A stretch of 64,000 nt of DNA from Acidobacteriota bacterium (GCA_028876385.1 JAGWSF010000111.1:111753-175752); one strand, 5' to 3'; numbered from the stretch's first letter, positions 7,666-16,326 are shown. Made by a program: numbers and translations. The notes: generated by a model not told the origin, from the letters alone.

Positions 7666-8943
7666 TCAGCTGCGCGCCGGCGCCAACCGCTTGAGAGCCA
7701 GGCCCCCCTCGAAGGGACGGCGCTGGAACGCCGCGGGAGCGACGTAGCCGGTCGGGCCCAGGGGCTTGTGGACGTCCTCGACGAGCGGCCCGATCTCGGC
7801 CGCGATCGGGGCCAGGGCGTCGAGGTCGAACCCGTAGAGACGACCGGCGTTGCCAGCCAGGATCTTGCGGGTGTTCTCCACCGACTCCGAGTGCAGAGCC
7901 CACTGGATGGCCACCTTGGAGTCGGGCGTGGTCCCCTCCTCGTGGGGGTAGTCGCTCCCCCACAGGATGTGGTCGGCGCCGACGAAGCCGATCATGTCGA
8001 GCTCGTAGGGACTGAAACCCGACGAGCCGAAGTACACGTTGCGCTTGACGTACTCGCTGGGGCTCAGGCTGAGCTCGTCCACCGAGGAGCCCCCGAAGAT
8101 GCCGTAGGTGCGGTTCTCGGCCGAGGACTTCATGGTCGGCACCATGGCGTCGAGGGTCGCCACCACCATCCGGACCCAGAGCGTGCCCTGCTCGGTGGGC
8201 ACGAAACGCAGGTTCGGGTAGCGCTCGAAGACGCCGGCCAGGATCAGATGGCCGAGGGTCCGCTGGGCCCAGGACGCCATCTCGGTGATGAGCACCGGGT
8301 TGGACGCCGGCTGGTCCATGGGCATGATGGGGCTGCCCGCACCCGAGTGCTGCACGACGGTCAGGTCGAGGTCGTGGCAGAGAGCCCACAGCGGCTCGTA
8401 GCAGGTGTGGAACAGGGGGGCCACCACCTCGTCGCCAGGCGACACGGCGGGCACGAGGACGCCACCGAAGCATCCCTGCTCGACGCCCCATTTGATCTCC
8501 TCGATGGCCAGATCGACATCGTTGGGGAAGATCTGGATCAAACCCCGCCGCCGGGCCGGGGCCTGGGACACGAAGTCGACCTGCCAGCGGTTGTGGGCCT
8601 TGACCCCCGCCCAGCGCTTGTCCAGTTCGTCGGCCGTGCGGGGCAGGCTGATGGTGATATTGGGAGTGGTGGGGAAGAAGGGGGGGACGGTGTTGGGGAA
8701 CAGAAGTTCCCCGGCGACGCCGTCGGCGTCCATCTCGGCCATCCGGAAGTCGTGGTCCCAGTTGCGTTTGGCCGTGGCGATGATCAGATCGTCGAAGGGG
8801 CTTATGTAACTGTCGGCCCACGCGTCGAAGTCGTCGTGCAGGCGGGTCGGCAGGTAGGGCTTGTAGTCACGGAGGTCGGCTCCGGCGTGGGTGTCCGCCG
8901 AGATCACCACATAACGATCGCCATCATCCCACTTAACGGTCAT
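7666..8943 (-). CDS. Amidohydrolase-2 family metal-dependent hydrolase, paralogue A
   Basis: A protein of 425 residues with a TIM-barrel amidohydrolase-2 fold. Visible elements are the first metal loop SADTHAG, the conserved FPNTVPPFF, a histidine in VVQHSGAG and the final acidic metal ligand in WGSDYPHEEG. Family members hydrolyse or decarboxylate cyclic and aromatic acids, so the reaction is not predictable. It is clearly paralogous to the protein at 31273-32526, sharing the start (ADTHAG/ADSHAG), FPNTVPPFF and the end (LYGFD). The promoter is unusually good for this window (TTGACA-17-TAGTCT), and a palindrome covers its -35. The ATG lies 6 nt after the -10. It is transcribed alone. Confidence 0.85.
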   Translation of the reverse strand: MTVKWDDGDRYVVISADTHAGADLRDYKPYLPTRLHDDFDAWADSYISPFDDLIIATAKRNWDHDFRMAEMDADGVAGELLFPNTVPPFFPTTPNITISLPRTADELDKRWAGVKAHNRWQVDFVSQAPARRRGLIQIFPNDVDLAIEEIKWGVEQGCFGGVLVPAVSPGDEVVAPLFHTCYEPLWALCHDLDLTVVQHSGAGSPIMPMDQPASNPVLITEMASWAQRTLGHLILAGVFERYPNLRFVPTEQGTLWVRMVVATLDAMVPTMKSSAENRTYGIFGGSSVDELSLSPSEYVKRNVYFGSSGFSPYELDMIGFVGADHILWGSDYPHEEGTTPDSKVAIQWALHSESVENTRKILAGNAGRLYGFDLDALAPIAAEIGPLVEDVHKPLGPTGYVAPAAFQRRPFEGGLALKRLAPARS

Positions 8944-8978
8944 GTTCTCAGACTAGGGATATCTTTGACATCTGTCAA
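8944..8978 (-). promoter_or_regulatory. Near-consensus promoter with palindromic operator overlapping -35
   Basis: On the minus strand TTGACA (complement of 8973-8978), a 17-nt spacer and TAGTCT (8950-8955) precede the ATG by 6 nt. TTGACAgaTGTCAA (8965-8978) is a perfect 6+2+6 inverted repeat that includes the -35, where a bound repressor would block RNA polymerase. It differs from the KstR-like boxes seen elsewhere in the window. Confidence 0.7.
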
Positions 8979-8984
8979 TGATCC

Positions 8985-9063
8985 GGAGCGTTCGGGGCGC
9001 TCGGGGCGCTCGGGGCGCTCGGAGCGTTCGGGGCGCTCGGGGCGCTCGGGGCGCTCGGGCGCT
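8985..9063. repeat. 9-bp GC-rich tandem repeat (GCGCTCGGG)
   Basis: About nine tandem copies of GCGCTCGGG/GCGTTCGGG lie between the amidohydrolase promoter and the 3' end of the SDR gene. There are no spacers, so it is not a CRISPR array. The unit is a multiple of three and the minus strand would read SER/PER-rich residues, but it lies beyond the SDR stop codon. Confidence 0.9.
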
Positions 9064-9070
9064 CGGGCGG

Positions 9071-9907
9071 TCAGGCGGTGACGCGTGCCGACGCCCCCGC
9101 CGACAGGTCGAGGACGGCACCGGTCATGTGGCGGGCCTCGTGGCTGCAGAGGAACACGACCATCGCCGAGATCTCCTCGGGCTCGAGCACGGCGTCGGGC
9201 TGCACGTGCAGCAGGCCGAGGAAGGCCTTGGCGTCCTCGAAGGTGGGTGCTTCGAGGTCGGGACGCACCTTGCGGGCCAGCCCGTCGTTGTGCACCATCG
9301 GGGTGTCGATGTTGCCCGGGGCGATGGCGTTGACGGTGATGCCGAAGCGGGCCAGGTCCTGCGCCGTGCTCTTCACCAGACCGATGACCCCCCATTTGGA
9401 CGCCACGTAGGCCCCCATCCCGCCGCTGGCGCCCCGCCCCATCATGGAGGAGATGCCAATGATCCGGCCCGAGCCTCCTTTGATCATGTGCGGGGCAGCG
9501 GCCCGGAAGGTGTGAAAGGTCCCGGTCAGGTTGGTGTCGATCACGTCGGCCCAGCGGGCCGGATCGGCCACCTGTACGGGGTCGCCCCCGCTGATCCCGG
9601 CGTTGGCCACGGCGATGTCGAGCCGGCCGGCGTCGGCCACCACCGCGCCCACCGCGGCGTCGAGCGAGGCGAAGTCCCTGACATCGACCCGCTCGGCCCA
9701 CACCCGGCGGCCCTCGGCGCGGATCATGTCGGCGGTCGCCTTCAGGTCCTCCTCCCGGGCCAGGGGGTAGTCGAGGGTCGGGAGGTCGTGGCACTGGTCG
9801 AAGATGGCCACGTCCGCTCCCTCCCGGGCGAGAGCCAACGCATGACTGCGTCCCATTCCCCTGGCCCCACCCGTGACCAGAGCCACCTGACCGTCGAACC
9901 GTCCCAT
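9071..9907 (-). CDS. SDR-family oxidoreductase of the mycofactocin-associated type
   Basis: A protein of 278 residues with the classical short-chain dehydrogenase fold. It has the nucleotide-binding TGGARGMGRSHA, NAG in VANAGISGG, the catalytic Ser region ISSMMG and a Tyr/Lys pair in YVASKWG. After beta-2 there is an insertion (DQCHDLPTLDYPLAREEDL) characteristic of the actinobacterial SDR subfamily that keeps its NAD tightly bound and is thought to pass electrons to mycofactocin. The substrate would be an alcohol or hydroxy-acyl compound; the neighbours do not identify it. TAACCT lies 9 nt before the ATG. No mycofactocin synthesis genes are in the window. Confidence 0.85.
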   Translation of the reverse strand: MGRFDGQVALVTGGARGMGRSHALALAREGADVAIFDQCHDLPTLDYPLAREEDLKATADMIRAEGRRVWAERVDVRDFASLDAAVGAVVADAGRLDIAVANAGISGGDPVQVADPARWADVIDTNLTGTFHTFRAAAPHMIKGGSGRIIGISSMMGRGASGGMGAYVASKWGVIGLVKSTAQDLARFGITVNAIAPGNIDTPMVHNDGLARKVRPDLEAPTFEDAKAFLGLLHVQPDAVLEPEEISAMVVFLCSHEARHMTGAVLDLSAGASARVTA

Positions 9908-9993
9908 GGAGCGGGCAGGTTAGACACTCCGGGCGCCGATCGCGCCGGATGGCGGCGATCCCGCCGCTCCTGCGGGTACCGGCCCGGCCCGGG

Positions 9994-10007
9994 TAGCGTG
10001 ACCCGCC
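9994..10007 (+). promoter_or_regulatory. Leaderless-type -10 element for fbiC
   Basis: TAGCGT at 9994-9999 is followed by 8 nt and ATG 10008. No Shine-Dalgarno sequence and no clear -35 are visible. Confidence 0.45.
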
Positions 10008-12353
10008 ATGGAGCCGGTGGAAGAGTCGCATGAGTTGCAGCGCAGGGCCAGGACCATCCGGGACCGCGCTTTCGGCACGCGGGTCACGTTCTCCCCCAAG
10101 GTGTTCATACCTCTGACCATGCTGTGCCGCGACCGCTGCGGCTACTGCACTTTCGCCAAGGCCCCGGCCCGCATCGACTCGCCCTTCCTCAGCCCCGACG
10201 AGGTCCTCGACCTGGCCCGCCGGGGGGCCGAGGTGGGCTGCCACGAGGCGTTGTTCACCCTCGGCGAGCGTCCCGAGGAGCGCTACCCCCTGGCCCGGGC
10301 CTGGCTGTCCGAGCACGGTTACCGCTCCACCGTCGACTACCTGGTGGCCATGTGCCGCCTGGTGATCGACGAGACCGGTCTGCTCCCCCACGCCAACGCC
10401 GGGGCCCTCTACGCCGAGGAACTGTCGGCGCTGCGCCCGGTTACGGCCAGCCAGGGAATGATGCTCGAGACCCTCAGGGAGGACATCGAGGCCCACCGGG
10501 GTTCCCCGGACAAGCTGCCGGCCCGGCGCCTGGCCACGCTGGAGGAGGCCGGGCGCCTGGCCATCCCCTTCACGACCGGAATCCTCGTCGGCATCGGCGA
10601 GACCCGCGCCGACCGCATCGAGGCCATCGAGGCCATCGCCGCCGCCCACGGCCGCCACGGCCACGTCCAGGAAGTGATCGTCCAGAACTTCCTGCCCAAG
10701 CCGGGGACGGCCATGCACCGGGACCAACCGTGCCCCGACGCCGACTTCCTCGAGGCCATCGCCCTGGCCCGGACCATCCTCCCCCCCGAGGTGCACCTGC
10801 AGGCCCCGCCCAACCTGTCCGACGACTTCGGGCGCCTGCTCGACGCCGGCATCGACGACTGGGGCGGGGTGTCGCCGGTGACCGCCGACCACGTGAACCC
10901 TGAGCGGCCGTGGCCTTCCCTCGAACGCCTGCGGGCGGCCACTGAGGCGGCCGGCAAGACTCTGGCCCCGCGCCTCACCATCTATCCCGAGTTCGCCGCC
11001 GACCCCGGCAGGTGGCTCGACGCCGATATGCGCTTCGCCGTGCTCGACCGTTGCGACGCCGAGAGCCTGGCGCGCGACGACCCCGGCTCGGTCTTCCCCC
11101 AGAAGGTCGGCGAGTACCGCAACATCGGCGACGGCGCCGAGGTCATCCTGGTCGGCCGGCGGTCGACCCAGTGGTACTCCGGGGCCGACCGCAGCCCCAC
11201 CCGGCTGGTCGGCGCCGAGGCACCCGAGCGGCGGTTGGCCCCGGGGCCGGTGGCCGACGTGCTGACCGGTGTGCGTCTCGGTCAGGAACCCGGGGAGGAA
11301 GAGCTCACGGTGCTGTTCTCGGCGCGCGGAGCCGAGGTGGCGGCGGTGGCCGCGCTCGCCGACGAGCTGAGAGCCGAGGCGGTCGGCGACACGGTGACGT
11401 GGGTCTCCAACCGCAACATCAACTACACCAACGTGTGCACCTTCAAGTGTCGCTTCTGCGGCTTCTCCAAGGGCCCGTTGTCTTTGAACCTGCGGGGCAC
11501 GCCCTACCTTCTCACCCTCGAGGACATCGCGGCCCGGACCCGCGAGGCCTGGGACATGGGAGCCACCGAGGTCTGCCTGCAGGGAGGCATCCATCCCGAC
11601 TTCGACGGCGACTACTACATCGACGTTACGAGGGCGGTCAAAGAGGCCGCTCCCGACATCCACGTGCACGGCTTCACCGCCCTGGAGGTCACCGAGGGGG
11701 CCCGGCGCCTCGGTGAGCCGCTGGAGACCTACCTGAGGCGCCTCATGGACGCCGGCCTGCGCAGCCTCCCCGGGACCGCGGCGGAGATCCTCGACGACGG
11801 CATACGGGCCACGCTCTGCCCGGACAAGATCGACACCCAGCAGTGGCTCGACGCCCATCGCTCGGCCCACCGGGTCGGCCTGCGGTCCAACATCACCATC
11901 ATGTTCGGATCCATCGAGACCCCCCGCCACTGGGCCCGTCACCTGGTCATAACCCGCGACCTGCAGAAGGAGACCGGCGGCTTCACCGAGTTCGTCGCAC
12001 TCCCCTTCGTGCACATGGCCGCCCCCATCTACCTGCAGCGCAAGTCCCGCCGCGGACCGACGTGGCGCGAGGTGGTGCTCATGCACGCCGTGGCCCGTAT
12101 CGCCTACCGCGGCCTGATCGACCACGTCCAGGCGTCGTGGGTCAAACTCGGTGCCGACGGGGTACGCCAACTGCTCCAAGCGGGAGTGGACGACCTCGGG
12201 GGCACCCTCATCGACGAGAACATCTCCCGGGCCGCCGGGGCCTCCCACGGGCAGGGCATGCAGGAGGACGGTTTCCGGTCGATCACCTCACCGCTTGGGC
12301 GCACCCTGGAACAGCGGACCACCCTGTACGGCAGGGTGGCCGCGGCCCTCTGA
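10008..12353 (+). CDS. fbiC: FO synthase, fused CofG/CofH (coenzyme F420 synthesis)
   Basis: A protein of 781 residues with two radical-SAM halves. The N-terminal CofG-like half binds a 4Fe-4S cluster through C40, C44 and C47 (LCRDRCGYC). The C-terminal CofH-like half uses C477, C481 and C484 (CTFKCRFC). Together they join tyrosine to 5-amino-6-ribitylamino-uracil to make FO (7,8-didemethyl-8-hydroxy-5-deazariboflavin), the F420 chromophore. The single-chain fusion is typical of actinobacteria, while archaea use two proteins. At 781 residues it is somewhat shorter than mycobacterial FbiC (about 850). F420 made here could serve the LLM oxidoreductase at 26862-27899. The ATG follows TAGCGT by 8 nt. 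Confidence 0.96.
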   Translation: MEPVEESHELQRRARTIRDRAFGTRVTFSPKVFIPLTMLCRDRCGYCTFAKAPARIDSPFLSPDEVLDLARRGAEVGCHEALFTLGERPEERYPLARAWLSEHGYRSTVDYLVAMCRLVIDETGLLPHANAGALYAEELSALRPVTASQGMMLETLREDIEAHRGSPDKLPARRLATLEEAGRLAIPFTTGILVGIGETRADRIEAIEAIAAAHGRHGHVQEVIVQNFLPKPGTAMHRDQPCPDADFLEAIALARTILPPEVHLQAPPNLSDDFGRLLDAGIDDWGGVSPVTADHVNPERPWPSLERLRAATEAAGKTLAPRLTIYPEFAADPGRWLDADMRFAVLDRCDAESLARDDPGSVFPQKVGEYRNIGDGAEVILVGRRSTQWYSGADRSPTRLVGAEAPERRLAPGPVADVLTGVRLGQEPGEEELTVLFSARGAEVAAVAALADELRAEAVGDTVTWVSNRNINYTNVCTFKCRFCGFSKGPLSLNLRGTPYLLTLEDIAARTREAWDMGATEVCLQGGIHPDFDGDYYIDVTRAVKEAAPDIHVHGFTALEVTEGARRLGEPLETYLRRLMDAGLRSLPGTAAEILDDGIRATLCPDKIDTQQWLDAHRSAHRVGLRSNITIMFGSIETPRHWARHLVITRDLQKETGGFTEFVALPFVHMAAPIYLQRKSRRGPTWREVVLMHAVARIAYRGLIDHVQASWVKLGADGVRQLLQAGVDDLGGTLIDENISRAAGASHGQGMQEDGFRSITSPLGRTLEQRTTLYGRVAAAL

Positions 12354-12388
12354 CGGGGCCGGAGGGGTACGGCCCGAGCGGCAGCTCC

Positions 12389-12401
12389 TAAGGTCGGGCC
12401 C
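12389..12401 (+). promoter_or_regulatory. Leaderless-type -10 element for the quinone oxidoreductase gene
   Basis: TAAGGT at 12389-12394, then 7 nt and ATG 12402. The same hexamer precedes the genes at 19768 and 40850. Confidence 0.5.
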
Positions 12402-13379
12402 ATGAGAGCTGTTGTGTGCCGGGAGATCGGCGGTCCCGACCTCCTGACCATCCAGGACGTGGCCGAACCGGTCGCGGGGCCGGGGCAGGTGCTGGTCGAG
12501 GTCCGGGCCTGCTCGGTCAACTTCCCCGACCTGCTCATGATCCAGAACCTGTACCAGTTCAAGCCGGAGTTGCCGTTCATCCCCGGCAGCGAGGTGGCCG
12601 GTGTGGTCCGCGCCGTCGGGGACGGCGTCGACCGCTTCTCGCCCGGCGACAGGGTTCTCGGCAGCTCGCTGTTCGTGGGAGGGCTGGCCGAGCTGGCGGC
12701 GCTGTCGGCCGACACGACAGTCGCGGTACCCGACGATGTCAGCTTCGAGGACGCCGCCGGGCTCCTCTACGCCTACGGCACCTCCCAGTACGCGCTGAAG
12801 GACCGGGCGCGCCTGCAGCCGGGCGAGACCCTCCTGGTGCTCGGCGCGGCCGGAGGGGTGGGTCTGGCGGCGGTGGAGATCGGAGTCCTGATGGGCGCCC
12901 GGGTCATCGCCGCCGCCTCGACCGCCGAGAAGCTAGAGCTGTGCCGGGCCCACGGCGCGGCGGAGACCATCAACTACAGCCGCGAGGACCTGAAGACCCG
13001 GGTGCGCGAGCTCACCGGCGGCGCCGGTGCGGACGTGGTCTACGACCCTGTGGGCGGCCCCTACTCGGAGCCGGCCCTGCGGTCGACGGCCTGGGAGGGA
13101 CGCTTCCTCGTCATCGGTTTCGCCGCCGGCGACATCCCCAGGGTGCCGCTCAACCTGGCTCTGCTGCGCGGCTGCAGCATCGTCGGCGTGTTCTGGGGCT
13201 CGTTCGTGGGACGCCAACCGCAACGTCACCGGGCCAACGTCTCGGAGCTGGTGGAGTGGTGGCGCAACGGGTCGCTGCGACCGCACACTTCGGCGTCCTA
13301 CCCGCTCGAAGCCTCGGCGTCGGCGTTCGCCGACCTGGCCGAGCGGCGGGTCATGGGCAAGGTGGTCGTGGTCCCCTGA
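12402..13379 (+). CDS. NADPH:quinone oxidoreductase-like zinc-independent MDR protein
   Basis: A protein of 325 residues of the medium-chain dehydrogenase/reductase superfamily. The GroES-like N-terminal domain (residues 1-120) contains VNFPDLLMIQNLYQ and PFIPGSEVAGVV, with no structural or catalytic zinc cysteines. The Rossmann domain has the NADPH motif VLGAAGGVGLAAV and the typical GADVVYDPVGG. Such enzymes reduce quinones or activated double bonds with NADPH. The closest type is the QorA/Nqo-like group often found with acyl-CoA catabolism. It is preceded by TAAGGT 7 nt from the ATG and looks monocistronic. Its relation to fbiC upstream is only proximity. Confidence 0.88.
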   Translation: MRAVVCREIGGPDLLTIQDVAEPVAGPGQVLVEVRACSVNFPDLLMIQNLYQFKPELPFIPGSEVAGVVRAVGDGVDRFSPGDRVLGSSLFVGGLAELAALSADTTVAVPDDVSFEDAAGLLYAYGTSQYALKDRARLQPGETLLVLGAAGGVGLAAVEIGVLMGARVIAAASTAEKLELCRAHGAAETINYSREDLKTRVRELTGGAGADVVYDPVGGPYSEPALRSTAWEGRFLVIGFAAGDIPRVPLNLALLRGCSIVGVFWGSFVGRQPQRHRANVSELVEWWRNGSLRPHTSASYPLEASASAFADLAERRVMGKVVVVP

Positions 13380-13433
13380 CCACGACCACCCGGGCCTACG
13401 GAGGCGGCCCCGGCGCCCCACCGGCCTCCCGCG

Positions 13434-13446
13434 TAGGATCGGCGGA
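13434..13446 (+). promoter_or_regulatory. Leaderless-type -10 element for the M20 gene
   Basis: TAGGAT at 13434-13439 with 7 nt to ATG 13447. Confidence 0.5.
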
Positions 13447-14658
13447 ATGAGCAGAATGGTCGATAGGGAACTCGCAGTCGATCTGAGACGATCCGCCGGG
13501 TCGGCCATGGAGGACGCCGTCGACACCCGACGCCGCATCCACGCCGACCCCGAGATCGGCCTGGAACTGCCCCACACCCAGGAGCTGGTGGCGTCGAAGC
13601 TGGCGCAGCTCGGCCTGCGGATGGTCATGGGCCGCGGGTGCTCGTCAGTGGTCGCCGTCATCGAAGGTGACCGTCCCGGACCGACCACGCTCCTGCGCGC
13701 CGACATGGATGCCCTGGAGATGCCCGAGGACACCGGCCTCGAGTTCGCATCGCGGACCGTGGGGCGGATGCACGCCTGCGGCCACGACGCCCACACCGCC
13801 ATGCTCCTCGGCGCCGCCCGCCTCCTCTGCGACCGGCGTCGCGAGCTCGCCGGCCGGGTGGTCCTCATGTTCCAACCAGGCGAGGAGGGCCACGACGGGG
13901 CCAAGGTCATGCTCGACGAGGGCCTCCTCGCCGAGTACCACCCGGACCGGGCTTTCGCCCTGCACATCTCCTCGGTGCTGCCTTCCGGGTGGATCAGCAC
14001 CCGACCGGGAACGCTGATGGCGTCGGCCGACGAGTTCCGCGTGACCGTCACCGGGCGGGGCGGGCACGCCTCGATGCCCCACGACGCCACTGACCCGGTC
14101 CCGGCGGCCTGCACCATCGTGACGTCGATCCAGTCCATGGTGACCCGTACCGTGCCGGCCTTCGATCCCGCGGTGGTCACCGTCAGCACCATCCACGGGG
14201 GGACGGCTACCAACGTGATACCCGAGCGGGTCGTTCTCGGCGGAACCATCCGGGCCGTCTCGGACCGCTCCCGTGATCTGGTGCTCTCCAGGCTCAGCGA
14301 GCTGTGCCGGAACGTGGCGGAGGCCCACGGCTGCCGGGCCGAGATGGAAGTCCAGCCGCACAGCTATCCCGTGACCGTCAACGACGACGACTTCGCCGCC
14401 CACACCCTCGCCGTGGCGCGCCTCCTGGTCGGCGACGGGGCCATGACGATGCCGACCCCGGTCATGGGTGCCGAGGACTGGTCCCACGTCCTGCGCCAGG
14501 TCAAGGGCAGCATGGCCTTCCTCGGAGCGGCCCCGAGCGGGGTGGCCAGTCCGGCCCCGAACCACTCGAACCACTTCGTGATCGACGAGGACGCCATGGC
14601 CGACGGGATGGCCATGTACGCGGCCATGGCTCTGAGCGGGGACGGTGAGGCGGCGTGA
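13447..14658 (+). CDS. M20-family amidohydrolase (hippurate / N-acyl-amino-acid hydrolase type)
   Basis: A protein of 403 residues of the M20D group. Visible are the metal-binding MHACGHDAHTAM, the dimetal Glu-Glu of QPGEEGHDG, the GGHASMPH of the lid domain and the closing MGAEDWS with NHSNHF. These residues bind two metal ions and cleave N-acyl or indole-acetyl amide bonds in the cytoplasm. It ends in GTGA, so its stop overlaps the start of the carbonic anhydrase by 4 bp and the two are probably co-translated. Coupling to a carbonic anhydrase is not a pairing I know. The ATG follows TAGGAT by 7 nt. The substrate is not predictable. Confidence 0.88.
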   Translation: MSRMVDRELAVDLRRSAGSAMEDAVDTRRRIHADPEIGLELPHTQELVASKLAQLGLRMVMGRGCSSVVAVIEGDRPGPTTLLRADMDALEMPEDTGLEFASRTVGRMHACGHDAHTAMLLGAARLLCDRRRELAGRVVLMFQPGEEGHDGAKVMLDEGLLAEYHPDRAFALHISSVLPSGWISTRPGTLMASADEFRVTVTGRGGHASMPHDATDPVPAACTIVTSIQSMVTRTVPAFDPAVVTVSTIHGGTATNVIPERVVLGGTIRAVSDRSRDLVLSRLSELCRNVAEAHGCRAEMEVQPHSYPVTVNDDDFAAHTLAVARLLVGDGAMTMPTPVMGAEDWSHVLRQVKGSMAFLGAAPSGVASPAPNHSNHFVIDEDAMADGMAMYAAMALSGDGEAA

Positions 14659-15161
14659 GCGCCACCGACGGCCTCATCGCCAACGCCGAGCGCTACTTCG
14701 AGCAGGGGTTCCACGACGGCACCCGGGCGGTGCGGCCGGCTCTGCAACTGACGGTGGTGTCGTGCATGGACTCGCGCATCGACCTGTTCTCCCTCCTCGG
14801 GCTCAAGATCGGCGACGCCCACATGATCCGCAACGCCGGCGGAGTGGTTACCGAGGACACCATCCGTTCGCTGGCCATCTCGCAGCGCTTTCTCGGCACC
14901 CGCGAGATCGTGCTGATCCACCACACCAACTGCGGCCTCGAAGGACTCGACGACCAGCGGCTCGCCGACGATCTCGAGTCGGAGACGGGTACCCGTCCGG
15001 CGTGGCGGGCGCGCGGCTTCACCGATGTGGCCGACGATGTCCGGCGGTCCATCGAAGCCATCCGGGCCGATCCGTTCGTCATGGAGAAGGGATCCATTCG
15101 CGGCTTCGTCTTCGACGTGGTGACCGGTCGCCTGGAGGAGGTCCATCCGACACCGGGATGA
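14655..15161 (+). CDS. Beta-class carbonic anhydrase
   Basis: A protein of 168 residues, similar in size to the small mycobacterial beta-carbonic anhydrases. The zinc ligands are C37 in CMDSR, H90 and C93 in HHTNCG, and D39/R41 form the catalytic dyad. MIRNAGG and the following TEDTIRSLAIS are typical of the family. It interconverts CO2 and bicarbonate in the cytoplasm. The start is GTG within the overlap GTGA with the M20 gene. A gap of about 214 bp follows in which I see no gene or strong hairpin. Confidence 0.93.
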   Translation: MSATDGLIANAERYFEQGFHDGTRAVRPALQLTVVSCMDSRIDLFSLLGLKIGDAHMIRNAGGVVTEDTIRSLAISQRFLGTREIVLIHHTNCGLEGLDDQRLADDLESETGTRPAWRARGFTDVADDVRRSIEAIRADPFVMEKGSIRGFVFDVVTGRLEEVHPTPG

Positions 15162-15375
15162 CGACGAGATGGGGGTGTTCCCCGCGCCGTGGCATCTGGG
15201 ATGCCCGAACGTGCAGGCCAGGTGGGCTCTTCAGGCAGCGGCAGGGACCGCTACCTACCCATAGGGACAGTCGGAGAGGCAGAACCGTTCCACCGGGCGG
15301 CCGAAGGCTTGCGCCCGACCCGCTCCTCCTCCATGATGGCGGCCGCAAGGTCAAAATCGAAGGGAGAATTCGGGG

Positions 15376-16326
15376 ATGGTTTGGCAACTGAGCCAGGATC
15401 AACGGGAGTATCTCATGGCGACGGAACTCCCCGTGGACCCCGTCAGATACATCAAGGGGATCAACGAGCCGCTCGGGGAGATCTTCCAGATCTGGGTGGA
15501 GAACCGGACCCGCGAGGGGGACCTGTCGATCGCCAATCTGGTGGACTTCCTGGTTCGGGTCGATATGGGTCACGACGCCGAGTCGCTCTACGAGCACTTC
15601 TTGGGCCCGGTGGCCGAGTCCGTTGAGCAGCCGATCAAGTGGCCCAGCAATTACGACATCAGCGCGCTCGTCACCTACGAGCTCATGGTCATGCTTCAGG
15701 ACATTCCCAAAGAGGAGGTGGAGAAGCCGAGCGCCGAGGAGTACCAGCAGGCGGTCCGCCAGGCGGGCGATGAGGGCCTTCGGTGGCTGGGTGACGAATA
15801 CGTCCCGTCGTTCCTCCGTGACGCCTCGCTGATCGTCGAGGAAGAGTCCCAGAAGCTGATTGATGACCTCAACAATTTGGTGGAGGAGCCAGGCGACGAG
15901 GTCGAGCAGCCCCTCGAAGAGGTCCAGATCGACCCCGGCGAGCAGCAGGGAGAGTTGGCGCCGCCGGACCCGGAGAAGCAACGCAGGGCCCTCCTCGCGA
16001 CGTGGCCGGGGGCCGCCTCCGCCCAGAGCGACCGCAACCAGCGGGCGCTCAAGAACCTGGCTGAGGACAGGGACGGGGCCAACCCGCTCCCCCTCCTCGT
16101 AATGGAGAACTGGATCCAGGTCGGCGAAGGGAGCGATTCGCTGAAGGAGGATGAACACCAGTTCCTGCTGGCCAACGCCACCCGGGGATCGGTGTGGATC
16201 CCCCTCAAGGGCGGCGTCTTCAATCCCGGGACGATCGCGGTGTCGGGGGACTTCACCCAGGAGGACAAGGACCGGATCGTCCGCCGATTCGCCGAGTTCT
16301 CCAAGAAGGCCGTCGAGTTCCGCTGA
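15376..16326 (+). CDS. Acidic protein of unknown function
   Basis: This encodes 316 residues that I do not recognise. The N-terminal 150 residues look helical (YIKGINEPLGEIFQIWVENR) and very acidic. Residues of about 165-200 form a Glu/Gln/Pro-rich linker (EEVQIDPGEQQGELAPPDPE). The C-terminal 100 residues are mixed alpha/beta with GSVWIPLKGGVFNPG and end in a basic helix. There is no signal peptide or membrane segment. ATG 15415 with a GGGAG 5-9 nt upstream is an alternative start, 13 codons shorter. Base composition is less GC-biased than its neighbours, with more AAG, GAG and TTC codons, so the gene may have come in by transfer. It has its own surroundings, with no operon partner. Confidence 0.65.
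   Translation: MVWQLSQDQREYLMATELPVDPVRYIKGINEPLGEIFQIWVENRTREGDLSIANLVDFLVRVDMGHDAESLYEHFLGPVAESVEQPIKWPSNYDISALVTYELMVMLQDIPKEEVEKPSAEEYQQAVRQAGDEGLRWLGDEYVPSFLRDASLIVEEESQKLIDDLNNLVEEPGDEVEQPLEEVQIDPGEQQGELAPPDPEKQRRALLATWPGAASAQSDRNQRALKNLAEDRDGANPLPLLVMENWIQVGEGSDSLKEDEHQFLLANATRGSVWIPLKGGVFNPGTIAVSGDFTQEDKDRIVRRFAEFSKKAVEFR

Noticed and set aside
8940..12248. Minus-strand open frame of about 1100 codons opposite fbiC
   Set aside because: High GC leaves antisense frames open; its sequence is low-complexity Gly/Arg/Val, and the plus strand encodes a full FO synthase with both cluster motifs.
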